Below are positions 46,582-53,547 of a stretch of 53,547 nt of DNA, piece after piece (the first letter of the stretch is position 1; each line of letters starts with the position of its first letter). Where the stretch lies: contig NZ_FSRQ01000007.1 of the NCBI RefSeq assembly GCF_900143185.1, positions 1 through 53,547 on the forward strand, given 5' to 3'. The position numbers and the translations under genes are program-made. The notes below the pieces were generated by a model. It worked only from the letters and a program-made list of their open reading frames with translations, was not told where the DNA came from and did not search any database. Origin of the DNA: Chryseobacterium scophthalmum (lineage in GTDB: Bacteria > Bacteroidota > Bacteroidia > Flavobacteriales > Weeksellaceae).

Positions 46582-47028
46582 TTATAATTCTAAGAAACTG
46601 TGTGCTACCGCAACTTCTTTAGTTCCGCTTCCTTCGATTGTATCTGTTTCTGCAACTTCACCATCAATATAAATTGATACAATAAGTTTAGAATCAGCAT
46701 TCAAAAGATTAGCATTTGCTGCAAAATTTAATTGAGACTGGCTAGAATTTACAAAAAACTCACCGCTCGTCCAAAGTAAACCAGGAGAATCAAACAATGT
46801 TTCCTGCTTTGTTCCTACCTGAGTAATAATCGTTTTGAATGTACTTACAGGAGGAGTAGGAGCTGTACCGCCATTAACTATTTTTGCTTCAAACTGTACC
46901 AAGTGATCTTGAAACTGGTCTTCGTCGTCGTCATCTTTACAAGAATTAAAAACAGAAGCTACTGAAAGTAATATCACTGCTAAAAATGAAAGTCTAAGTA
47001 AATTTTTTGATTTGTAAAATTGCTTCAT
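46582..47028 (-). CDS. hypothetical lipoprotein
   Basis: The frame extends to 47109, but the ATG at 47028 gives a proper lipoprotein signal (KNLLRLSFLAVILLSVASVF, lipobox NSC, Cys after residue 28). It also leaves no odd 27-residue head. The mature 120 residues begin with an Asp-rich run (KDDDDEDQF) and form a beta-rich domain (VQFEAKIVNGGTAPTPPVSTFKTIITQVG...). This is a typical Bacteroidota surface lipoprotein of unknown role. Confidence 0.65.
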   Translation of the reverse strand: MKQFYKSKNLLRLSFLAVILLSVASVFNSCKDDDDEDQFQDHLVQFEAKIVNGGTAPTPPVSTFKTIITQVGTKQETLFDSPGLLWTSGEFFVNSSQSQLNFAANANLLNADSKLIVSIYIDGEVAETDTIEGSGTKEVAVAHSFLEL

Positions 47029-47236
47029 TTCTCCAAATAGATTTTTTAATGTTTCAAATATAGGATTTTTATCAATATAAAAATAACTTTTATGAAAATT
47101 TTCCAACAAAGATTTCCAAATAATATCAAATCAATAAAAGACTCAATATGCTTTCTATGATGTAAATTCTTGATGATATTTTATATTTACCTGAGCATTT
47201 CGTCTTAAAATTATTAAATAGAAATCTCAATATTAT

Positions 47237-47244
47237 TATCTTTG
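47237..47244 (+). promoter_or_regulatory. -7 box abutting the 47249 gene
   Basis: TATCTTTG is an exact match, four bases before the ATG, indicating a leaderless message. Confidence 0.5.
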
Positions 47245-47248
47245 CTAA

Positions 47249-47887
47249 ATGAATTTAGATTATATCGTAAGAGAACCCGAAAATATTAGTTCAATTACCC
47301 CCATTCTTTTCATGCTTCACGGTTATGGCAGCAATGAGCAAGATCTTTTCAGTTTTAGAGAAAGCCTTCCGGCAGATTGGATTATTGTGAGTTTCAGAGC
47401 TCCAAAACCTACTCAGTTTGAAGGATATTCTTGGTTTGATATCGATTTCAACAATCCTGAACAATTTATAGATATCGATCAGGCAAAAGAAGTTCTTGAA
47501 AGTGTTCTGCAAAATATCATGGCAATTACCAACAAATATGGGCTTACTAGAAATAAAACACATCTTTGCGGATTCAGCCAAGGTGGAATTCTGTGTTACA
47601 GTTTAGCTTTAAAATACCCTGAGCTTTTTAATTATGTTGCCTGCTTAAGTAGTTATCCTGAAGAAAAACTGCTTACTGATATTGTGAAAGATAAAAAGAA
47701 ATTAGAAAATCTACGTTTCTTTGTTTCTCATGGTACAGACGACGCCATTATCCCTATGGATTGGGGAAGAAAAGCTGCAGATCTTCTGTATGATTTGAGT
47801 TGCTATTTCACATTCAGAGAATATATGAGCGGTCATGGTGTCAACCAAAAAAATTATATTGATCTGATGGAATTTTTCTCAAAATAG
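47249..47887 (+). CDS. alpha/beta hydrolase (carboxylesterase/phospholipase type)
   Basis: The 212-residue cytoplasmic protein has the carboxylesterase-2 fold: PILFMLHGYGSNEQDLFSF (about 19-37), the nucleophile elbow GFSQGG (about 111-116), the acid in SHGTDDAIIPMDWG, and the catalytic His in MSGHGVN. The length is standard. It hydrolyses short esters or lysophospholipids in related proteins. The -7 box ends four bases before the start codon. Confidence 0.85.
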   Translation: MNLDYIVREPENISSITPILFMLHGYGSNEQDLFSFRESLPADWIIVSFRAPKPTQFEGYSWFDIDFNNPEQFIDIDQAKEVLESVLQNIMAITNKYGLTRNKTHLCGFSQGGILCYSLALKYPELFNYVACLSSYPEEKLLTDIVKDKKKLENLRFFVSHGTDDAIIPMDWGRKAADLLYDLSCYFTFREYMSGHGVNQKNYIDLMEFFSK

Positions 47888-47922
47888 CACATTAAAAAAT
47901 CATTGTCGATTTATAAAATATT

Positions 47923-47949
47923 AAACATTCATACTCATGAATGTTTTTT
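47923..47949 (+). terminator. terminator of the alpha/beta hydrolase gene
   Basis: AAACATTCAT pairs with ATGAATGTTT around ACTC, followed by a T-run. Confidence 0.85.
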
Positions 47950-47984
47950 TTGTAACATATGATATAATTTACTAAATTCAAAAC

Positions 47985-49310
47985 ATGAAATTCAGATTTT
48001 TAATATCAATTTTACTGTTCAGTATTTTCATTAATGCTCAAAATAATTTTGAGATTAAAAACGGAAATAAAGTAGTGATTCCTTTTAAGTTGATTAATAA
48101 TTTAATCTTCATTCCTATTAACATCAATGGTGCAGAACTCACCTTCATGCTTGATAGCGGAGTAACAGAAAACACTATTTTCAGCCTTGAAGACAAAGAA
48201 ATAAAGCTAAGCGCAATGGAAAAAATGAAATTTTCCGGGCTTGGTGGTAACAGAAGTATTGAAGGATTTAAATCTGATCTTAATGTCGGGAAAATTGGGA
48301 AAAACTTCGTTAATGATTCTTTGATGGTTTACATTATTCAGGATGAGGAATTCAATATTTCTTCACACATAGGAATTCCCGTGAACGGATTTATCGGCTA
48401 TCATTTTTTTAAAGACTACCCAATTATCATAGATTACAGTTCAAAAAAAATTACCGTTTTTAAAGACCGCGCTCTTTTTGAAAAGAAAATTAAAAAGTTT
48501 GATGAGTTTCCTATTTCTATTGAGAAAAATAAACCTTACATTTCTGCTGATGTAGAAATGACAAGCGACAAAAAAGCTTCAAAAATGTTAATTGATATTG
48601 GCAATAGCGATGCTATCTGGTTATTCCCTACTCTGATAAAAGATTTTGTCTACAACAGACCCAATATTGATGATTTTTTAGGCAGAGGTTTTAATGGAGA
48701 TATCTATGGAAAAAGAAGCAGAATTCATCAGCTTAATCTTGGGAAATTTAAGTTTGAAAAACCTTTAACTGCGATGCCGGATGAATTTTCTATTCAGCAC
48801 CTCAATTTGGCAAAAGATAGGAAAGGTTCAGTTGGAGGAGAAATCATGCGTAGATTTACAGTAGCTTTTGATTATCCGAACGAAAAAATATATCTTAGAA
48901 AAAATAGAAATTACGATGATCCTTTTCATTTTAATATGAGCGGGCTCGATTTTAAACAAGACGGTCTTCAATGGGAGAAAGATTATTTAACTTTTAAAAC
49001 ACTAACTGAAAAATCGGCAACAGGTGAAAACCAAACTTATAACAGTAATCTTTATTATAAATTTGTTTTAAAACCTCTATTTTCACTTGCGGGTGTAAGA
49101 AAAGATTCTCCTGCAGATAAAGCAGGCCTAAAAAAAAATGATCAATTAATAACCATTAACGGAAAGAAAACTTCAGAGATGACATTGAACAAAATTATGG
49201 AAATGATGAAATCTGAAGAAGGAAAAACAATCAATATCACCGTAGACAGAAAAGGTTTAGAGCTAAAATTTTCGTTTACATTAGAAGACCCCATTCCCTA
49301 TCAAGAATAA
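47985..49310 (+). CDS. retropepsin-like aspartyl protease with PDZ domain
   Basis: The 441-residue secreted protein has a signal peptide (MKFRFLISILLFSIFINAQ). A pepsin/retropepsin-like fold follows with active-site motif FMLDSG (about 55-60). A second similar half carries MLIDIGNSDAIWLF (about 205-218), in which the DSG is degenerate (DIG). A PDZ domain (about 355-430, AGVRKDSPADKAGLKKNDQLITINGKK) completes it. The family is common in Bacteroidota and probably acts in the periplasm. The next gene begins one base after its stop. Confidence 0.82.
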   Translation: MKFRFLISILLFSIFINAQNNFEIKNGNKVVIPFKLINNLIFIPININGAELTFMLDSGVTENTIFSLEDKEIKLSAMEKMKFSGLGGNRSIEGFKSDLNVGKIGKNFVNDSLMVYIIQDEEFNISSHIGIPVNGFIGYHFFKDYPIIIDYSSKKITVFKDRALFEKKIKKFDEFPISIEKNKPYISADVEMTSDKKASKMLIDIGNSDAIWLFPTLIKDFVYNRPNIDDFLGRGFNGDIYGKRSRIHQLNLGKFKFEKPLTAMPDEFSIQHLNLAKDRKGSVGGEIMRRFTVAFDYPNEKIYLRKNRNYDDPFHFNMSGLDFKQDGLQWEKDYLTFKTLTEKSATGENQTYNSNLYYKFVLKPLFSLAGVRKDSPADKAGLKKNDQLITINGKKTSEMTLNKIMEMMKSEEGKTINITVDRKGLELKFSFTLEDPIPYQE

Positions 49311-49311
49311 T

Positions 49312-49836
49312 ATGGAAACAAAAGAAACCACTTTAGATAAAATAAGAACTCGCCCGAGATTTAAAATGTATACGCATCTCAGCAAAGAGACGTATGCCGA
49401 AAATCTGAAAAAATATTTAGTTGAGCATAAAGACGAATTTACAGGCAATGTAAACACAGAAGTTGCGACCATTTCTGTTTTAACCAAAGACGATAATTAC
49501 TGGAAACCTTGTTTAGCACTCAGAACCGAACTTGATGAAGAAATTACGGTTATAAGAGGAGTTTTCGGACCAAGTTCTGCAGTGTGGACATTTTTTATGT
49601 TTCTCTATTTCTTGTTTACCATTTCGTGGATGACTTTTTTCACCATGTATTATGTAGAAAATCAAATCAACAGCCACGAATATCCGTGGGCTTTACACGC
49701 TTCATTTTTAATGCTCATTTTCATTGCAATTACTTACACAGCAGCAAGATTCGGACAAATAAAAGCTAAGGAGGAAATGAAAAAACTCCGCAAATTTGCG
49801 GAGGAATCTACTTTAAAATTCGAAAAAATAGTTTAG
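49312..49836 (+). CDS. hypothetical membrane protein
   Basis: The 174-residue protein has a soluble N-terminus (1-85). Two membrane helices follow (about 91-114, WTFFMFLYFLFTISWMTFFTMYYV, and about 124-143, WALHASFLMLIFIAITYTAA), then a charged helical tail. It begins one base after the protease-PDZ gene and is probably cotranscribed with it. Its 3' end overlaps the convergent L,D-transpeptidase gene by 4 bp. No family is recognised. Confidence 0.65.
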   Translation: METKETTLDKIRTRPRFKMYTHLSKETYAENLKKYLVEHKDEFTGNVNTEVATISVLTKDDNYWKPCLALRTELDEEITVIRGVFGPSSAVWTFFMFLYFLFTISWMTFFTMYYVENQINSHEYPWALHASFLMLIFIAITYTAARFGQIKAKEEMKKLRKFAEESTLKFEKIV

Positions 49837-50858
49837 TTTTCTGAAGTTTCAGTTTCCTGAAGAGCCGATTGTGAAGCTTTTGCTGCTTTTATAGAATCTG
49901 ATATTTTCTCACGATTGGTTTGCTCGAAAACCATTTTTTCAACATTAGGCTGAATCAATTTGGTCATTTCTTCAACTGAAATATTATTGGCATTAGGATC
50001 ATTCAGAAGATTTCTCCAGGGTTTTCTTTTTCCCCAAGGATAGTCACCAAAAACCATTACCGGTGTACCTTTCGCTTTTGTGGTTGCACCACCCGGATTT
50101 AAAATCCATGTATCTGCATAATTATATAACCAAATTGCATCTTTCATTAATAATCTTAGGCAAGAATGAGATGCAGGATAACCAGGAAGGTCATACTGAT
50201 GCCATCCTATTCCGTGGGTATTGTGAATATTGAAATTATAAGGAAGTTTCCATTCGCTTTTTACCGTGGAAATTGCGAGTTTCTTTTTCCAATTCGCAAA
50301 CATCAAACCTCTGTCGGTTTGAGCTGCTTTTTTTCCCATACTTGTTGGTCCCCATTTTACCAAGGCTCCGTTTGAATATACTCCGTAAGCTTGAATAGGA
50401 TATGAAAATATGACAAACTTTTTCACATCGCTCAATACATCAAGCTGCATTGGGAAAGGTGAATATGTCATTAAAGTGGTGTCTATTTTTGCAGGAACCA
50501 CCAATGTATCAGAATTCCATTTGCTTTTGGAATCTAATCTGTTTAATGCTAAAATTGCATATCGTTCTCTTTCTGTATATTTTTTACTGAAAATCGCATA
50601 CAGAGAATCTCTCAGCTTTTTATCTTTTGGGATTGCAAAGGCATTGTAAAATCCGTTCTCCTGCATCATTGGCGGCGCAGATTCTTCTACCGGTTTTGTT
50701 TTGATAGAATCAGGATTGGCGGTATTTTTTGCAATTTCTTCTGAGGTAGAAGTCTGTTGCTGATTTTGATCTACAGCTTCTTCTTTTTTACAGGAAGTAA
50801 GACATAATGCAAAAAATAAAGTGTAAAATATTGATTTTTTCAAAGTTAGGTTTTTCAT
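49833..50858 (-). CDS. L,D-transpeptidase (YkuD family) lipoprotein
   Basis: The 341-residue protein has a lipoprotein signal (MKNLTLKKSIFYTLFFALCLTSC, Cys23) and a Gln/Thr/Ser-rich linker. The YkuD domain follows (about 150-265). Its active site reads HNTHGIGWHQYDLPGYPASH, then SCLRL. It has the catalytic Cys and upstream His residues but Ser in place of the usual Gly of SHGC. The enzyme makes 3-3 crosslinks or attaches proteins to peptidoglycan. It is probably a periplasmic, outer-membrane-anchored lipoprotein, and overlaps its convergent neighbour by 4 bp. Confidence 0.88.
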   Translation of the reverse strand: MKNLTLKKSIFYTLFFALCLTSCKKEEAVDQNQQQTSTSEEIAKNTANPDSIKTKPVEESAPPMMQENGFYNAFAIPKDKKLRDSLYAIFSKKYTERERYAILALNRLDSKSKWNSDTLVVPAKIDTTLMTYSPFPMQLDVLSDVKKFVIFSYPIQAYGVYSNGALVKWGPTSMGKKAAQTDRGLMFANWKKKLAISTVKSEWKLPYNFNIHNTHGIGWHQYDLPGYPASHSCLRLLMKDAIWLYNYADTWILNPGGATTKAKGTPVMVFGDYPWGKRKPWRNLLNDPNANNISVEEMTKLIQPNVEKMVFEQTNREKISDSIKAAKASQSALQETETSEN

Positions 50859-51049
50859 AAATATAATGATTCATCAGAGTCTCGTATAGACTTACAAATA
50901 TCAGACCTAAATTATAAAAACACAGGACTTTTAATTCTACAAGTCTTGATTAAATTTACAAAAATCATTTTTCATTTAGACAATAAATTATATATTTACC
51001 AATAATTCATCATTATTTGAATTATTAAAATATAAATATTTTTAAAACA

Positions 51050-51433
51050 ATGAAAAAAACAACGATTTATTCGATTACTGTAGCTTTTGCTTTAATTTTA
51101 ATTCTTTCATCTTTTCAAATTTCCAGAGGAAGACACCTTTACAGAAATCAATGGACAATCCCTTCACAGAAGCAACTTCAGATTAAAAATTCATCAAAAG
51201 AAAATTTAAATGTGGTTTTATATAACACTTCGAAAACAGAAGATTTGAAATATATTACCGATAAAAATCAGACAAAAGTACTTCCGAAAAACGATTCTGT
51301 AGTAACAAAAATCAATTTTATAAATGAATTATACATCGTAAACAATTCGTCTCAACAGAATTTATTTAAAATTAAAATCATTAATAACAGCGGAAAAATA
51401 AAGGCAACCGTAAAAGATAAATCGTCTAAATAA
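51050..51433 (+). CDS. hypothetical exported protein
   Basis: The 127-residue protein has an N-terminal hydrophobic segment (about 6-24, IYSITVAFALILILSSFQI) that may be a signal anchor. A Lys/Asn-rich beta-type domain follows (KQLQIKNSSKENLNVVLYNT, FINELYIVNNSSQQNLFKIKI). No family is recognised. A terminator follows. Confidence 0.6.
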   Translation: MKKTTIYSITVAFALILILSSFQISRGRHLYRNQWTIPSQKQLQIKNSSKENLNVVLYNTSKTEDLKYITDKNQTKVLPKNDSVVTKINFINELYIVNNSSQQNLFKIKIINNSGKIKATVKDKSSK

Positions 51434-51456
51434 CCATTCTTTAATTAGCCGAAATC

Positions 51457-51492
51457 AAACATTACTATCAAAAGATGGTAATGTTTTTTTTT
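51457..51492 (+). terminator. terminator of the 51050 gene
   Basis: AAACATTAC-ATC pairs with GAT-GTAATGTTT with one mismatch around a short loop, followed by a long T-run. Confidence 0.85.
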
Positions 51493-51611
51493 GTGATTAA
51501 TCGACAACATTTTAGAGGGCATTCAAATGATTTTCATGTTTAAAAAAGCACTTTCTAGAAAATAGTTTTGGAAGGATTATTATAATTCTGTCCGCATTTT
51601 AGGTAAAAAAA

Positions 51612-51639
51612 AGCCAGCAGCAATAAATTGCTACTGGCT
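51612..51639 (-). terminator. terminator of the SprB-repeat gene
   Basis: AGCCAG-AGCA pairs with TGCT-CTGGCT around six bases with one mismatch. On the minus strand it is followed by eight T residues, 36 bp after the stop codon. Confidence 0.9.
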
Positions 51640-51675
51640 GATCATTAAGTTATGATTGATTAATACCTAAGTATT

Positions 51676-53547
51676 TTATCTTTTTATAAACTTAAATGTT
51701 TTAACATCATCTTTAGTGAATACCTGAATCAAGTAAACTCCCTGAACTAATGAATGAACATTAATGCTTCTTTCATTTTTAGATAATGTTTTCTCGGTAA
51801 CTTTTCTACCGTCAGCTGCATAAATCGCTAATTTTATAATTTTCTCCTCTCCACTTATGTTAAGGATATCTATTACAGGATTAGGATAAATTTGCATATC
51901 TGAGTTTGGTTTTATAGCGTTACCTACACTTAAACTCGCATTGTAAGCAAGAACAGCCAATGAAGCTGTAGACTCACAAACCCCCACTGTTTGGGTTGCA
52001 TAATACGTTGTATTATTTACAATCACTGTAGTGATTGGTAAACTTCCCGTATGATTTGCCGCATCTGTAGCAGAAGCATACCATTTGATATTCTGCCCGG
52101 TAACTACTAAAGCACTTAAAGTATTTCCTAAATTAAAGCTTTGTACTGCCGCTCCAGTAGGAGCTGCTACTGCACTTGATTGAGTTACTGTCGCACTTAC
52201 TGTTCCTGTACATCCGTTTGCATCAGTAATGGTTACTGTGTAAGTTCCTGCAGCTAAACCTGTACGGTCTTCTGTAGTGATTCCTCCTCCCCAGTTGAAA
52301 GTATAAGGTGCTGTTCCTCCCGTTGGAGTTAAGTTAATAGCTCCTGTAGAACCTCCGTTACATGCAATATTAGTAACTACTGTTGTTCCTGAAACCGCTG
52401 ATGCAGGTTGAGTAATTGTTACTGTTCTCGTAATTGTACATGCATTAGCATCTGTCACTGTTACCGTGTAAATTCCTGCGGCTAATCCTGAAGCTGTTGC
52501 TGCAGTTCCACCGCTCGGTGACCATGAGTAAGTGTAAGGTGCTGTTCCTCCCGTTACAACAATATTTGCTGTTCCGTTAGATCCTCCGTTACATGAAATG
52601 TTTGTTTGAGAAGTTGTTGCACTCATTGCTGTTGGCTGAGTGATGGTTACCGTTCTCGTAATTGTACATGCATTTGCATCCGTTACTGTTACTGTATAAG
52701 CTCCTGCTGATAATCCTGAAGCTGTTGCTGCTGTTCCACCGCTCGGTGACCATGAATAAGTGTAAGGTGCTGTTCCTCCCGTTACAACAATACTTGCTGT
52801 TCCGTTAGTTCCTCCGTTACATGAAATGTTTGTTTGAGAAGTCGTTGCACTCATTGCTGTTGGCTGAGTTACAGTAGCACTTACTGTTCCTGTACATCCG
52901 TTTGCATCAGTAATGGTTACTGTATAAGTTCCTGCTGATAATCCTGTACGATCTTCTGTAGTGATTCCACCTCCCCAGTTGAAAGTATAAGGTGCTGCTC
53001 CTCCTGTTGGTGTTAAATTAATAGCTCCTGTAGAACCACCGTTACACGCAATATTAGTAACAACTGTTGTGCCTGAAACTGCTGATGCAGGTTGAGTGAT
53101 TGTAGCACTAACTGTTCCTGTACATCCGTTAGCATCAGTAATCGTTACTGTATAAGTTCCAGCTGCTAAACCTGTACGGTCTTCGGTTGTGATTCCTCCT
53201 CCCCAGTTGAAAGTATAAGGTGCTACTCCTCCTGTTGGTGTTAAATTAATAGCTCCGGTTGAACCTCCGTTACATGCAATATTTGTAACAACTGTTGTTC
53301 CTGATATTGCTGTAGGTTGAGTGATGGTTACCGTTCTCGTAATTGTACAAGTATTTGCATCAGTTACTGTTACTGTATAAGCTCCTGCTGATAATCCTGA
53401 AGCTGTTGCTGCAGTTCCACCGTTTGGCGACCATGAGTAAGTATAAGGAGCAGTTCCTCCCGTTACAACAATACTTGCTGTTCCGTTAGTTCCTCCGTTA
53501 CATGAAATATTTGTTTGAGAAGTCGTTGCACTCATTGCTGTTGGCTG
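51676..53547 (-). CDS. SprB-repeat protein with T9SS sorting domain (5' end beyond window)
   Basis: The frame runs off the right edge; no true start is seen. The visible 623 residues hold six SprB-type repeats of about 76 residues. Type A units contain TNISCNGG and YSWSP, and type B units contain TNIACNGG and FNWGGG; the order is A-B-B-A-A-B. A beta domain follows (about 460-535, IKWYASATDAANHTG). Last comes a type A T9SS sorting domain (IYPNPVIDILNISGEEKIIK...GVYLIQVF...KFIKR). SprB repeats occur in gliding adhesins of Flavobacteriia, so this is probably a T9SS-secreted, surface-displayed adhesin. Neighbouring repeats are very similar in DNA, so copy number may vary. Confidence 0.9.
   Translation of the reverse strand, partial: QPTAMSATTSQTNISCNGGTNGTASIVVTGGTAPYTYSWSPNGGTAATASGLSAGAYTVTVTDANTCTITRTVTITQPTAISGTTVVTNIACNGGSTGAINLTPTGGVAPYTFNWGGGITTEDRTGLAAGTYTVTITDANGCTGTVSATITQPASAVSGTTVVTNIACNGGSTGAINLTPTGGAAPYTFNWGGGITTEDRTGLSAGTYTVTITDANGCTGTVSATVTQPTAMSATTSQTNISCNGGTNGTASIVVTGGTAPYTYSWSPSGGTAATASGLSAGAYTVTVTDANACTITRTVTITQPTAMSATTSQTNISCNGGSNGTANIVVTGGTAPYTYSWSPSGGTAATASGLAAGIYTVTVTDANACTITRTVTITQPASAVSGTTVVTNIACNGGSTGAINLTPTGGTAPYTFNWGGGITTEDRTGLAAGTYTVTITDANGCTGTVSATVTQSSAVAAPTGAAVQSFNLGNTLSALVVTGQNIKWYASATDAANHTGSLPITTVIVNNTTYYATQTVGVCESTASLAVLAYNASLSVGNAIKPNSDMQIYPNPVIDILNISGEEKIIKLAIYAADGRKVTEKTLSKNERSINVHSLVQGVYLIQVFTKDDVKTFKFIKR

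Noticed and set aside
51676..53547. Regularly spaced repeats resembling a CRISPR array
   Set aside because: The repeats are about 228 bp, continuous with no spacers, and encode SprB-type protein domains in one frame.

Overview
The window looks like chromosomal DNA of a Bacteroidota bacterium of the Flavobacteriia, closest in gene content to Chryseobacterium and relatives (Weeksellaceae). The reasons are the AT-rich sequence, many copies of the Bacteroidota -7 promoter box TAnnTTTG, ribosomal protein S16 with a long Ala/Glu-rich tail, a T9SS-sorted SprB-repeat adhesin, and Bacteroidota-type (T6SS-iii) Hcp/VgrG/PAAR-like proteins. This assignment is inference from gene content; no search was run.

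Layout. 1-1050: no gene. Three evenly built leftward promoters suggest that an rRNA operon starts just beyond the left edge. 1053-11300: mainly core genes: asnS, a CDP-alcohol phosphatidyltransferase with a surface-repeat protein, an HTH regulator, rpsP-rimM, a nitroreductase, a GreA/B-like factor, DUF805, SRPBCC and NTF2 proteins, and an M3 peptidase with a repeat inserted in frame. 11366-17180: small rightward secreted, lipoprotein and hypothetical genes, one gene without a normal start, and a frameshifted HxlR regulator. 17300-33580: a 16-kb leftward type VI secretion cargo island. 33834-51433: housekeeping and hypothetical genes (small lipoproteins, thioredoxin, fabH, corA, patatin phospholipase, tag, NAD(P)H oxidoreductase with HxlR regulator, EamA, DoxD/DoxX, esterase, aspartyl protease-PDZ, L,D-transpeptidase). 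51676-right edge: an incomplete T9SS SprB-repeat protein.

The island carries no sheath, baseplate, membrane-complex or ClpV gene; it holds only exported tip and tube parts, cargo and probable immunity genes. Read leftward it is: hcp2 - vgrG2 - metzincin effector - YwqK-type lipoprotein immunity; then a decayed vgrG/effector scar that still ends exactly at an orphan YwqK-type immunity gene; then hcp1 - adaptor-like gene - PAAR-like/lipase effector - ankyrin lipoprotein immunity; then vgrG1 - adaptor-like paralogue - PAAR-like effector with an unrecognised toxin end - membrane protein - TPR protein - gene debris. A palindrome GTAGTAnnnCTAC lies upstream of both hcp genes as a tandem pair exactly 21 bp apart, and once upstream of vgrG1, suggesting one regulator for the cassettes. 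The two adaptor-like proteins, the shared effector N-terminus and the toxin end at 18715-20010 are the parts I cannot match to a described family and the best candidates for something new.

Interspersed repeats are common: a three-copy palindromic family (860, 6297, 32964), a two-copy family (15112, 43624) and several single palindromes. All four frameshifts I found are one-base shortenings of a homopolymer, so sequencing error must be excluded before any is called a true mutation.
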